Shown here in pieces: positions 47,028 through 58,987 of a stretch of DNA of 64,000 bases (position 1 is its first letter; every line of letters starts with the position of its first letter). Below the pieces are notes generated by a model, which saw only the letters and a list, made by a program, of their open reading frames with translations, was not told where the DNA came from and made no database searches. This DNA is from Acanthosoma haemorrhoidale (taxonomy: Eukaryota; Arthropoda; Insecta; Hemiptera; Acanthosomatidae): contig OV884011.1 in assembly GCA_930367205.1 (NCBI GenBank), forward strand, positions 121,827,866 through 121,891,865, in the 5' to 3' direction. A program made the translations under genes and the position numbers.

Positions 47028-50000
47028 AAATGAGTATTCGTTAACGTGGAAAATATGTTTATTTTATTGCTTGCTTGAAATAGAAATAGTACATAATTTT
47101 TATTTGGAAATCATTAAAATTGTAGTGAATGATGGTAAGAGTACGTTTTTGGACAATATTTGGTGACAGGGTATAATTGACTTAATTCAGTACTTTTTTT
47201 TAAATGAAAACATGCGGTGAGCAATACTTACTATGCAAAGAGGTTTGAGCATGTGAATCTTTTAGTAAATGTAAATACTCACAGCCTATAGCATGCTCGT
47301 ACGTCGTTTAAAAATAAATATGATGAAAGCATAATTTTGCAGCCTAACCAAATTACAATAAAAACATCCACTCATTCTTGACTACTTTATATATAAATAT
47401 ACATAACTAAGCAGACAGCCTAGCTATCTCTACCTGGCGTTCACGATTAAGATCATTGTTTGAAGTTACGCTTTTAATCCAAAGCACCGGCCCAATTTGG
47501 AGTGGTTGATAAATACCTGTAGACCGGCTGTAGAGAGAGCGGGCTCAGGAACATGATCGCTCGGCAGACCCCATCTGTACAGTGTGCAGCAGTCGGCGTG
47601 CAATCCGCATTGCAATCACCGCTAATAACCTTAATCCCTCCTCTCTGTGAACGTCTCTATTAGCACCACAGTCTCACTAAACCCCAGGCTGTAAATCTGT
47701 TACAACGCATATTTATATCGGGGAAATTCGATTTTAATTCTTTTTAATATCCGCCCATTTAACAACACGGTGGTTCCGGCCTCAAGATTAACAAGCCGTG
47801 CCCGTCTATAACGGTTTTTTTATAAGCCTTTTGATGGGAAATGTTTTTCGTTCATAATATATAATGGATATGAATTGATCTTTAAAACATTATTTCGAAT
47901 TCAAAAACTCTATTGAAATAAATTACTCAATCATTGCTAAATTATATGATCTGAGCCGCGTTTAAAAGCATATAACCATACCCATCGCCGCTTCAACACG
48001 GTCCAATTCTCCTATAAAATTACGCTTAAGTAAAAAAAAAAAAAAAAAACGGTATGGTTTATTTCTGTTTTTTTTTGTTTTGTTTTTTACAATTTAGATT
48101 TATGGCACTCAATAACTGGCTTACGGATTCATCTTGAAACACTGATGATTTTTCGATTGATTTCATAGAAGCAATTTTAAAATGTATACAATAAATAAAC
48201 AATAGCTTAAGATTAAATCCAAAACATAAAACTGTTCGTTATTTTAACTTCTTCATGCCATATTTTTAGTGCTTGGAATTATTTTAATTATCATTATTGG
48301 TGGTCTGCAATCCCCTTTAGTTTAATAACTATCCCCCCTTAACGACAAAGTTGTCAAAATAACTATAGACCACAACTAATAATTATTAATATACAATCAA
48401 TATATTGTAAATATTCAAATGAAATCTGTGAATATTTAAATACAAATCACAGTAGCCTTCTTTGAGAAAAATAGTTTTTGCTATATATTCAGAAAAAATA
48501 CTGGATCCACTAAAGATACATTGAGATATTGACAAATCTGTCGGATCAATATGATTTAGGAAGAGTACAAGGAGTTAGGGAATCATCCCTAATATTTTAA
48601 TATTTTAATAATTAATTTATTATTTCGTACATCTGGATGGAATTTACGAAACGTAAATAAAATTCTATAAAGAAATGTTCGTAAGCGCTTCATCTAGATT
48701 GTTGAGTAAGGAAAGAAAATTGGATTTAATTAGTGCATTTGCCAAGGGCATAAACGGACCGTGCATAACACGGTGTCACCAATTGCTCGCTATGAGGTTC
48801 AAAGTGTTAGTGCAGCAGCAGCATTTCAATCAAATTAACTACCTAACAGATTGTAGTAAGAAAGGATTTAGGAAAGAGATAAATTTGAATTCGCATCCAA
48901 TTGGCGGTGCTCCATTGGTTCGGAGTCAGCGCTATTACAGATAAATATTCGGATGGTGTGTCTTTGGGGTGAGCGGATCCCAGTTCGGTCGCCTTTATTT
49001 GACGTTTACGAGAGACAATCCTCCATCTGTATAATTTTACGAGGCGGCGGGACTGAGTGGATGTTATTTAAATGCATGCCCGGGGGTGGGGGGGGGGAGT
49101 GCCGAGGGATCTCCGCCCTGAATAAGTCCGCCCCGGTTTTATTTATTCCGGAGGGCGACAGCAGTGAGCCCCCTGTTATTGTTATTGTCCGAGCTGGTGA
49201 TGAGCGCTATTTGTATACAGACTGTCTCTCTCTCTCTATCCTCCGTTTAGTAGCAATAAATATATATGTGCTCGGATCCGAGATCCGGGGGCCTAAGTGC
49301 CTTTCTATTTGTCTTCGGCCCTATCATCATCCCATTACAGGGCCCTTTCCAGTCAGCGCCATCCGTGTCACAGCGCTTCTCAAGGATCTCTATTGAGCAC
49401 CTTCTCATTTACTCTGTACAACTCTTCATTACAGCATACTGCTGCTTTTCATCGACTCTATTATTGAATAGTTATTACAAACACCCCTCAGCTTCTTATT
49501 TGTTCTTCTTTGGTACATCAGAAGTAAGTATCGTCTTTCCGGCCATCGAGCCAATTATGTTGGAGTATGCAATACACCTTTCTGACATTTTGAGTATCTT
49601 AAATTTTCCGGTTATTGAAAGCTATTTCATGTATTTATTTATAGTACTTATCGGCAGAAGTATTCGTAAAGCTTTTATTAGTATTTTGCGTAACCTGCTA
49701 TATTAACAATTATATATACTGTTATGTATATACTATAATATATTAACTTAGATATATCCTGCTATATTAATCTAGTTTCTAATGTTAAGACAAGGGACTC
49801 CAAAAAAAAACACGTAGTAGGAAGTATTCATTATAGGACAATACTATATTTTACAAAACTGTTCCAACATGTCCGTCCCTACCAAGTAAATTATCGAATA
49901 TACAAAAGTTTAATTCTCAGGAGAGAAAAAAAATTACTTTTATAGTGAACATAATATCAGGGCATGTCCAAACCTGAAAAGTTTTTACAGTCCTTGTATA

Positions 50001-51725
50001 TTTTTTTATTACTGCGAGATTGAACGATTTGCCACCAGCCGTATGTATGCAATGCAGGACATGGAAAAGTGCGTATTTCTCCCTGAATATTTACTGCAAA
50101 CGCTGAGAATTTATTCCCTAATATTATTGAGCTAAGCCATTCACTGCTAAGGCTTCACAGCGCTATTTGTCGATTTTCAAATAAAAAGTTAGTTAAGTGT
50201 GCACTACCACAAAATTAAGGGTTTTCATGATCTTACTAATAACTTCCGCTGAATTCATCTAATTTTCATTGAATTTTTGTGTTAGCATTCTACCCTATAT
50301 TATACCATAAATCAGTTTCTTTAACAAGCCCTATTGATTCACAAAATTCAATTTTCAAGCCTAACTTCTCCTCTATACAAACTATAAAGTAAAACATTTA
50401 ACAAACTCAATATAATCTTAATTTGACTCAAAGCAATATTTTGTCACGTCTAGGAGCAGGGTGAACCCACCCTTGATCAATCAACAAAAATTTGTCTGCG
50501 GGAGTGAAAACTGTGTGGTGATCTCAAATCCACCCCGTACTTAAATTTCATCGAGACCATCTAGCTTTGAACTAATACGAAAAGAAATTTTCAAACTATC
50601 GAGATATAATTTAGCAACTGAAATGCCTTGGATATGTAAAATCTAACCTACAGAATGGGAAGGGATCAAGGTAGGAAAAAATTAGAGCTGAACTGGATGT
50701 ATACCCTGAACAAATCGATTACATGAGAAAATAGCTTTTGGTACATTTTAGATCAAGGCCAACAAAACAATTTACATTTAGCTTGTTTATGATACTGTTA
50801 AATTGATTATTGTTATATGTTTATGACCCTTTAACCCATTTTAACATATTTATTATTGATATTATATTAAATATGCATATTTTGTTTGTTACATTAGTAT
50901 CGGTGATCACAGGTAGAAGTTCATAATAAGGTCACTAGAAAAAATATTCACTTAAATCTTACTTCTTAACCATGAAAATAATGACATACATAACATAACG
51001 AGGAAAATGATCCTTGACTAACACCACAGACTATGAGCTGTCGTAGGCCACGGTTGTTAGAAGATAAGGTGTTCTAATTTTTAAAGCAAATCTCTCCCCT
51101 CAGTATTTTTCTAAGGAGGTGAAATATACCTTGGTAAAGCTTTGAGATACGCTTATTTGTGTTTACTTTTATAATAACTTTGGAGCAAGAAGATATATTT
51201 AATTAAAAATAAACTATTATTGATGATTCTGAATGTATTCACCAAAAAATAAATAAAATATTGTTGTAAACGTTAGGTTAAGAAAGGTTTGGTTGCTCCT
51301 TAACGTTTACGGAGCAGCAAGTAAAATTGTGTAACTGTATGCTTAGAAAGATGGTTTAACTAATTCTATGTAAGAAAAGGTTGAGTTAGCAAAGAAGATC
51401 ATGAATCGCAGGGGAAGAAAAAAAAAAATGAAAGAGGTCTATAGAGACTTAATGCATACACAATATCGTCACCGAGGCAATACTGTTTGGGGCTCTTGGG
51501 AAATTATTTTAGACTTCAGAATCTCATTCTTCACCAGAGATAGGATGAATGATAGTGCCATTCTCGGCACTGTAGCGTTGTTGCAACGCAACCGTGTCAT
51601 ACATCGTGTGCTAAAAGTACTTACATACTAAAAGTATAATACATTCATACCTTTTTGAAAATCATTTAGGAGAATAATAAATTTGCACACCTCTCTCTCT
51701 CATTTGGAACTCGACACCACTGCTC
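47028..51725. other. Noncoding region with GC-richer islands at 47500-47830 and 48690-49420
   Basis: The first island contains GGCAGACCCCATCTGTACAG and ACCTTAATCCCTCC (a bicoid/Otx-type TAATCC core). The second contains CATAAACGGACCGTGCATAA, a G-rich CGGGGGTGGGGGGGGGA run and TGTTATTGTTATTGTCC (Sox-like ATTGT cores). The open frames at 48953-49396 and 49266-49706 lack motifs and continue into AT-rich DNA, so I do not call them genes. The rest (49700-51725) is AT-rich with nothing recognised. Confidence 0.4.
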
Positions 51726-51889
<164 letters not shown>

Positions 51890-52486
51890 GGTCTACTAGC
51901 AACTTATTTCATACACTTTCGGCGGACCACGAATCTCAAATATATTATAGTTAGGATGATGGAATTAAACTTTTATGTCCTATAATTTTACTTAGAAGAT
52001 ATTTGAGAATGGCGGTATTGACACCGAGAGCGCTCATACCGTATGTGTACTAGAAAGAGGTTTAGATTTATTAATATGAATAAACAATAACTATAATTAT
52101 GTTGAGATGGTTGGATATTTTCATGTAATAACTTTTCACATAAGAACGTTTATTTTTTATTAAATTTGTATAAATTAAAATTTAGTTGTGCATATTGTTA
52201 CTCAAAGTTAAGTCGTAGATCTAACTCAATCTTATGTTTTACTGGCAATATGTATTAGAAAATGCTAGATAATTATACACGTTTGAAAGGTTACCAGGAA
52301 TAGCCAAACACACCGCATCTCGTAGAGGCAAATTTGGATGGATGCAAATAAGAAGAATAAGTGAGATTCAGTTACTCCCACAACAAGCCTCTAAGGGGCA
52401 CCCTCACTGATATCAGACTAACTACGACTGCACTACATGCCTAGAGAAGACTCTAGGCCTAGCCACCAGTGGACTCTCACCACTGT
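51890..52486. other. AT-rich spacer and possible upstream part of repeat G
   Basis: From about 52370 the sequence becomes GC-richer (AACAAGCCTCTAAGGGGCAC, AGAAGACTCTAGGCCTAGCC) and leads into repeat G, so the 52 kb copy may be less truncated than the one at 39833. Confidence 0.4.
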
Positions 52487-52652
52487 ACCGTAACAATCAA
52501 CCTCCACCGAGGATTCCCACACTCCTTACTCCTCTCACACCACCTTCAAGCAGGTCCTCCTAGTACAAGGATCCGATCACCCTAAATATTTTATATTTCT
52601 CCCTCATCCTAAAATTCTAACTAGAGAGCTTAGAGGAAAAAAAAAAAAAAGT
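52487..52652 (+). repeat. Dispersed repeat G, second copy
   Basis: Nearly identical to 39833-39985 over about 150 bp and ends in an A15-type tail (GCTTAGAGG then A). A poly(A)-ended interspersed repeat. Confidence 0.8.
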
Positions 52653-53870
52653 TACTTTTTTAAGCTTCTGTTTTAAGTAGGCTTTTGAAGATCAATCAGA
52701 AAATTTAAAAATAATTCGAAAATTAACCTGTCAAGTGAAAGGCTCATATGGAAGTAATTTAACTTAAAACAGTTAATAATTGTTAAGGAAGAAAACAAGT
52801 AATAATGGTAAAGTAAAATTTATGAAACCGGAAACATCTCAGCTGCAAACGGTGCCTATGAGCAATAAATGGTCGGTTATTTGGGTTTATCTTCCTGTTT
52901 GGAGTTCTTATGTACTCCAAATTAAACCCCTATATTATTTGAAGGTTATCTCATTTTTATAGCCAGATCAGGAATGCTGAATAAACATAATGACTCATAG
53001 TGAAAAAGTACGCGAAAGCTGTGGGAGCCATTGATCTTTTAATGAGATCACTGAGGCATTAACACTGTTGTACTGTTAATAATGTTGTGTTATATGCACC
53101 TAGCATACCAGTGCGTATCCACGTAGCAGGCTCAAGCGCATTTTAAGGTGGAACTGTGGCATATGCGCTATTTCTATGCTTGGCATAACTAAATTAATGC
53201 TTATTTCAGAACAGAACTTAGTGCCAGAAATGAGAGGTTCTTTCGAACAGTCATTCGGTTCACGTAGGGCACGTTTTGGTTAAGAAATATAAACATGGAA
53301 GATGTTAAACAACACCATTCAATAAAATTTCTCTATTTGAGTTTATGAAATTTCAGCTTTCCCTGAATCGTGAATGGCAGAGATGAGCCTATTGTGGTGA
53401 GCCATGGACGGATGTTCCGGTCGGGTGAGCCTGGAGCAAGGAGAAGAATGGCATTGGTGACAGTGCGACCTATTATTGCACAGTCGGCAGATTTCGGATC
53501 CCACTCAAAAACCACACCAACCGTGAATTTTTCATTTCAACGACGATCAGAAGATGCTTCATAGCTACGGACGACATAATGTCCCATTGATAGCGGCGGC
53601 AGAGAGGACGAGAACACAGGAGACTGACAAAAAGTAAGGCATGAGTGGCCTTGCCGTGAGTCGTCTTTCAGTCATTTTTCAGCTGTTTGTCTCATGTGCC
53701 AAAGTATAATATATCAGTGTGGGTATTTATATAAATATGGATTACTCATAAATCAAAATTTGAAGAAAATCACAATCTTCCCAATAAGGTCAATAGACAA
53801 TTGTGACACAATATACTATTCATGACATGTGATGCTGCTGCTCAAGCCACATCACCAGTATGTGGTATCA
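52653..53870. other. Spacer with an unrecognised coding-like stretch
   Basis: 53333-53560 has balanced composition and open frames on both strands (minus: VFEWDPKSADCAIIGRTVTN and onwards). It shows no family motif I can name and has no clear splice sites. Otherwise AT-rich. Confidence 0.3.
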
Positions 53871-53879
53871 AGCCACGCA

Positions 53880-54480
53880 GAAGAACCTAAAGGATAGCGT
53901 GAGAGCCGCAGACGTTCAGGACACTGAGAAAACCGACCACTGCGATAACTCTTAGTGCCCAATATTTACAAAAGATCACGGAGCCACTTCCACTTCACTC
54001 TCCATGTAGAGTTGTAGGGATGGGTGATACTATAAAGTGACCTCGCTGGGTTTGGATGGCCAGATAATTTCTTATGGGATTATAACAATCTCGAGGAAAT
54101 GTGATCTAGGATATTTTAAGTTCATGACGTGTGACTTAAAAATGTGCATTATCTGATGTTGATAGAACTTTAGATCGGATGGATTGTATGTGCTTCAAGT
54201 TTGAGGGTTTTGCCGATTCCCACAGTTCAAGTCCGTTTGTCCACAGATCGGTTTTAGAATGATTTAAAACAAGAATATTTTGTTTTATAGTTTGAGGTGA
54301 GATTTTGTGCTTAGCATTCCATACAGTTGTCCGAACCGTCTATTGACTTCCTGTCTTTTATGGCTCGTTTCAGGTCTCCAAGTTATTTTTTTGTCAAGGT
54401 GGAATCCAAGCTATCGCAATGTCCCTGATTGAGGAACAGTATCTGCCTCGTGGGGTAAAAGTATGCATTTCCTTCCTTAG
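53880..54480 (-). pseudogene. Jockey family B LINE fragment, diverged
   Basis: The minus strand follows the same layout as the family A ORF2 C-terminus: LGFHLDKKITW, KRQEVNRRFGQLYGM, ILKPI and the IQ-type block, then a diverged 3' UTR ending CCACTTCACT-like sequence near 53990. Similarity to family A is clear in order but low in sequence, so it is a separate, older subfamily. Many stops. Confidence 0.65.
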
Positions 54481-54619
54481 CAACAATTATTTATTTAAAA
54501 CTGTTGTGTTGAATGTTTCAAATAGAAAGGATACACATAAAGGCCTACGTTCGGTGACGGTGGGTTCTTTGTAATTTTTTTTTTTTATTATTTATTTACG
54601 GATACTCCGCGTACCGATG

Positions 54620-56110
54620 CACAGTATCTATCCAATACACAACAGTATCCGAATACATAAAACTCTAAGGCAATAAATAAAGGATGTATCTTTTCTAAGG
54701 ACACATATATCCGTTTATCTATTGTCGGGTCGTCACGAGGGGGGTGTCTAGTTACCCTAGCCCTGGTGACGAAGTGAGGGTTGATTAGGCTATGACCTGG
54801 ACAATTGCTTCATGACGGGTCTTACTATCTGAATCCATATTTGATAGGTAGTGCCCCGACAATGCACTATGAGGTCTCAGGAGAAGAGTTATAGGGTAGG
54901 TAGGTAGTTTGTGTGGTCTTGGAATGACCACGAATTCACACTCAGTGTCTGACAGTAGGCGAAACCCGTCCGGATCCCAAAGGCGGGTGTGAACCGGAGA
55001 GAGGCAGACTGGATTGCCGTGGGAGACACTACTAGGTAAAGTTTGTAGGGCCACGGCCGTTGTCCGCGAGGGAGAGGTCTCTTCCAAGGAGTTGCTAGTT
55101 TTAGCGAGACGAAGGCAGAGAATCCCACTAGGAGAGTGTGGGGTCTGACAAGGCCGGACTAAAACATAGCGAGGTTAGTAAGAGAGGTCCAAAGGTTTTC
55201 ATAAATGAGAAGGCCAAGTCTTGAAACATCAGTGCAGCAGCAAGTCATCAGTTAGAGTGTCGTCGTGAGAATGATTTACAGGCAAAAACTCGGGTCTATT
55301 TATGCCCAGCTGTGCCTCGTTAGTAACCAACCATGTAAGGCGTTATTGTGGCCAATGATATCCCAGTTTGCGGTGGCGCTTTGTTCAGGAGGGACCCGGC
55401 CTAGGTCTGGGTCGCCCGCTGCCTGCTCTGGGTAGAGGGTAAGGGATTCAGCCTCTAACTATTTTTTTTGCAGCTGCGTCTTTTATTGTTTACAACATTT
55501 ACAATGACTTGTGGTTTGGTAATGTTATTTACACTTGTTTAAATTAATTTACAACATATTATAACCAATTTACAATATATATACAATAGAGTATAGGGTG
55601 ATTTATCTTATGTAGTCAACGGTCGCTACATCTATTTACCTGACTTACCCACAAACACCACCTTGTTACGCTCTAGTTGAATAATTAGAATATTTAATTT
55701 CTATAAGCCATCTAACTATTCAACTACTGACAGATTTGATACCTCAAATCTTGAGCGTATTGCATTAGCTTAAAGTTATATAACATTATACCTCATTCAA
55801 ATACTCAATTTACTTACTGTTAGTCAAAATTGAATCTAAACCCAAAGTAATTCACCATAATAAATTAACGTGGTGATCAAAATGGAAGGAATTCAATGGT
55901 AAAATAGAATTTACTAGACAAAATGTTTTATTATCCAAAAACAACAAAAGGTTAAAATGTTTTATCGATAAATGACTGGTTTTACTATTAATTCAAAATT
56001 ATGAACTGATTACATCTATTGTACTAGCTAGAAATAAAGCTTAAATCCTACTAGTGAACATCGATGTCTTCAATCCGATGTAAAAGCAGCCTCAATGCCA
56101 AGAGTTCAAA
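54620..56110 (+). repeat. Dispersed repeat F, copy 2, split by a solo LTR
   Basis: 54620-54722 and 55631-56110 are continuous with each other when compared with copy 1 at 6960-7520. The junction GTTTATCTAT-TTACCT corresponds to CTTTATATATATTTACCT in copy 1. This shows the state of the site before LTR insertion. Confidence 0.7.
54718..55635 (-). mobile_element. Solo LTR (54723-55630) with TCTAT target duplication
   Basis: A 908-bp relative of the LTR at 5727-6609 with the same ends (TGTCGGGTCG...GGTCGCTACA on the plus strand). It is flanked by TCTAT at 54718-54722 and 55631-55635. The U3-side sequence ACAATAGAGTATAGGGTGAT is shared with the 6 kb copy. A TATA-like CATAAATAG on the minus strand lies near 55297-55305. 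No internal retroelement sequence is attached. Confidence 0.9.
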
Positions 56111-57010
56111 GCAATCGTATGGAACCCGTCCGCTGCAGCGTCTCGCCACCTCCACTACCGACTGAGTCAAATTTATTAATTATATTATAAAGTTATTAAT
56201 TGTATTGTAGTCTTAGTTTAGCGGGGCTCCGGCGCAGAGTTGGCTATCTATTAACTAGTGGTTTAAAAGAAAAAAAAAATGATGGAATATATTTGTTATA
56301 AAACATAATTCTAAAGGGAGACTAAAGTTCAGGGATATTAGAAAAAAATGTATAAGCCGAGTTCATAGTAAACAAACTTAGATAAACAAACAATGAGTCC
56401 ACGCCTAATTCCTGTAAGGTCGTGTTAACAGGTAGCATACCGGTTTGATTCCCAGAGTGAAAAACTTATAAATTGAACACCTCTAAGTTAAGGTTTTTTC
56501 AAAAATATGGATTCTATCCCAAAAGGTAAGCTTTTTTAAAATATTTGAACTGAATTAATAAAATGATACCAGTCGATTTTTAAATATTTTTTTTTTGCAA
56601 TTGTGTAGAAATTGAAATGATGATCACTAAAATACATAATTTAAAAATCCATTCTCGTAACTTCTGAGACCATCAGAATATATATATTTCCTATTTACAC
56701 TGGTCATGTATTTGTTTTGCTGACAAATAAATAAATATCATTTTTATAATATTGCTCATTGCATTTGCGAAATATGTGATTAATAGGAGTGACTTCTGTA
56801 TTTATATAAGAGACCGAAAAGAAATTAATAGGCCAAATCAGGAATTTTGTGATATCTTGTATGAATATGTACGAAATAAATTCAAATTATCTCAAACTCA
56901 AATATAATTATGAAGAGCTGCTTCATTCCTTAGTTTCTTTTTTTAACGTTTTAAAGCGAAATTGGGTACGAGTACACGTGTAGCTTTACAAACATTACAA
57001 CCACGAAAAG
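56111..57010. other. AT-rich spacer
   Basis: A short GC-richer patch at 56110-56165 continues from repeat F (GTCCGCTGCAGCGTCTCGCC); the rest is AT-rich with nothing recognised. Confidence 0.4.
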
Positions 57011-57016
57011 GACAAT

Positions 57017-57650
57017 GTGAGTTCTAGAAAAAAACAAATTATCGACAGATATTGTTCAGAAACCAGGTTGCTGTTCGATACTCCCAAACAAGGAGGGAAA
57101 TACAAATTATGGCAACACAGCAAAATATTTTTTCAAAATGCTAAGGTGTCTTCAGACCTAACTGGCGTTGACGAGGAACTGATTGAAAGGTTTAATGTAA
57201 TTCTTCAAGTCTAAGCATTATCTTTTGAAATAATACATCCTGCTTTTGAAGGTTATACTTTAAACGCAGAAAAAATGTATACATACAAGATTATATGCAT
57301 GGTATCGTACGCCCGAAGCCGTCTACAAAACGATTCTTATTCATAGTCCCCATTCACTAAAACATTTCTTATTCCTATTGGTCAACTGTCTGAGGAAGTC
57401 CAAGAACGTCGTAACAAGGAATTTAAAATGTATCGCCAGTAATTTTGTAGATAAATATCTGTAACACATACATATGAAGGTAAGTGATCGCATATGCAAG
57501 ACCATTGCCTCTAAAAATGTTTAACTGCTGTAAAACAAGTATTGGAACTTCATATATCAGAGATCAAAGATAACACTAACATTGCAAGTAGCAGCAGTGA
57601 TAACGAAAGTGACATGGACATCTTAAGTGATATGTCATTAGAATAGTTGG
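57017..57650 (+). pseudogene. Degenerate copy of an uncharacterised arthropod protein family (copy 2)
   Basis: Plus-strand modules in order: LWQHSKIFFQNAKVSSDLTG, then GVDEELIERFNVILQ (57017-57214), HPAFEGYTLNAEK, WYRTPEAVYKTILIHSPHSL, a frameshift, IPIGQLSEEVQERRNKEFKM, and an acidic Ser/Asp-rich end (SSSSDNESDMDILSDMS, near 57590-57640). The pieces EELIERFN, LIHSP and RNKEFKMYR parallel ELISNLN, LIHSP and RYKDIRRIH of the copy at 43196-43890. Stops and shifts separate them. Function unknown; repeated occurrence suggests a mobile or multicopy gene. Confidence 0.55.
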
Positions 57651-58062
57651 TACATGTTAGTAGTAAATTGATTTATTACTTATAATTATTTTATGTGCAT
57701 ATTTAAATCATAAGTACATTTGTCAGCAAAATGTGATTTTTTTGCATTTTCCTGAAAATTATTTAGCTTCCAGCGTAAGATATCTTCTGAAATTCATCTT
57801 TTAATTGATCACAAAAACATTTCTGAATTAAAATGATCTTTTTTCAACTAATTACAAATAAATTTGACCACAAAAAGACATTAATTTATTTTCATTTACT
57901 TTTGTCCCGCTATTGTGTAGGCAGCCCGCTGTGTGGCGTCTGGAAACTGTATGTTATGAACAAAAAATGAAATAAGCTAATGGTCTGATGTTGTACGTTG
58001 CGTTTAATCTCCAGTCTAGTCCATGTCTAAATGTATTCCAAGGTTCGAGCACTCTTATCGTT
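57651..58062. other. AT-rich spacer
   Basis: Nothing recognised before the LINE target duplication at 58063. Confidence 0.4.
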
Positions 58063-58987
58063 AGTGTTCCAATTATTAATGAAGCAAAATGCTCCCACAT
58101 TACCTTCACCCTTAGTCGCAAGACTTGTCCACTAGTTTATTTTAATTCTATTGCTCTCCCTGTAACCGAGACAGTACGGTACTTAGGCTTCCATCTCGAC
58201 AAACGACTGACCTGGAACCCACATACAAGACTAAAAAGACAAGAACTAAACAAACGCTTTGGACAACTGTACAGACTACTTCAAAGGACATCCCATCTCT
58301 CAATAGAAAATAAACTACTAATCTACAAAGTTATACTTAAACCAATCTGGACATACGGAATAGAGCTATGGGGGACAGCAAAAAAGTCGAACATCAAGCG
58401 TATCCAATCCTTTCAATCCAAAGTCCTGAGTACAATAGTAAATGCCCCTAGAACAATAGTTATTTCAGCAACAAAACCCTTCATAACGACCTTAATATAC
58501 CCTACATTCTAGAACTCATCCCTTCCAAGTTTATGAAATTCCACAGTAGCCTTTCCAACCACCCAAATCCTGTAGCACAGTCATTGCACTGCGCCACTCA
58601 TCCCTATAATCCTCCTCGGAGACTGAAACGGCAGTGGCCTCGTGACCTGCTATAATCGCGTGACAGCGGGAGTCCTGGCAATGGCCAGTTTCTCCAATCA
58701 TGTCCTGAGCGTCTTTGGCTCCCGCGCTCTTGGTCAGCCTCCACTGGCTAGTACCCGGTGACGCGGCTGACGGAGGAGCGTGGGGGACTTCCCAAGACTC
58801 CGCTTTCTCTTCGCATGCGGATTTGGGAGGTCTCTGGGCTATCTGTAAGCATTGTATGAATGAGCGAGTGACTGACGAACTGTAAATATGGTATGAATGA
58901 GATCATTTATCTGTATTATTATTGCCTTATAAAAGGCAGATTGTAATTATAGCACAATAAAGGAATATATATAACAGTGTTCCAATT
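58063..58987 (+). pseudogene. Jockey family A LINE 3' copy (58075-58975) with 12-bp target duplication
   Basis: 5'-truncated insertion starting at NEAKCSHITFTL in ORF2 and running to the 3' end (AATAAAGGAATATATATA). The direct repeat AGTGTTCCAATT occurs at 58063-58074 and 58976-58987. ORF2 is open for most of its length here (to about 58512), then a small change after IVNAP shifts the frame (the YYVSNKT segment of the intact copy is replaced). It carries the long 3' UTR form. High similarity to the intact element suggests a fairly recent insertion. Confidence 0.93.

Noticed and set aside
48953..49706. Overlapping 147- and 146-residue plus-strand ORFs
   Set aside because: No domain, one spans a G-run and the other enters AT-rich sequence; the region is better explained as a noncoding island.
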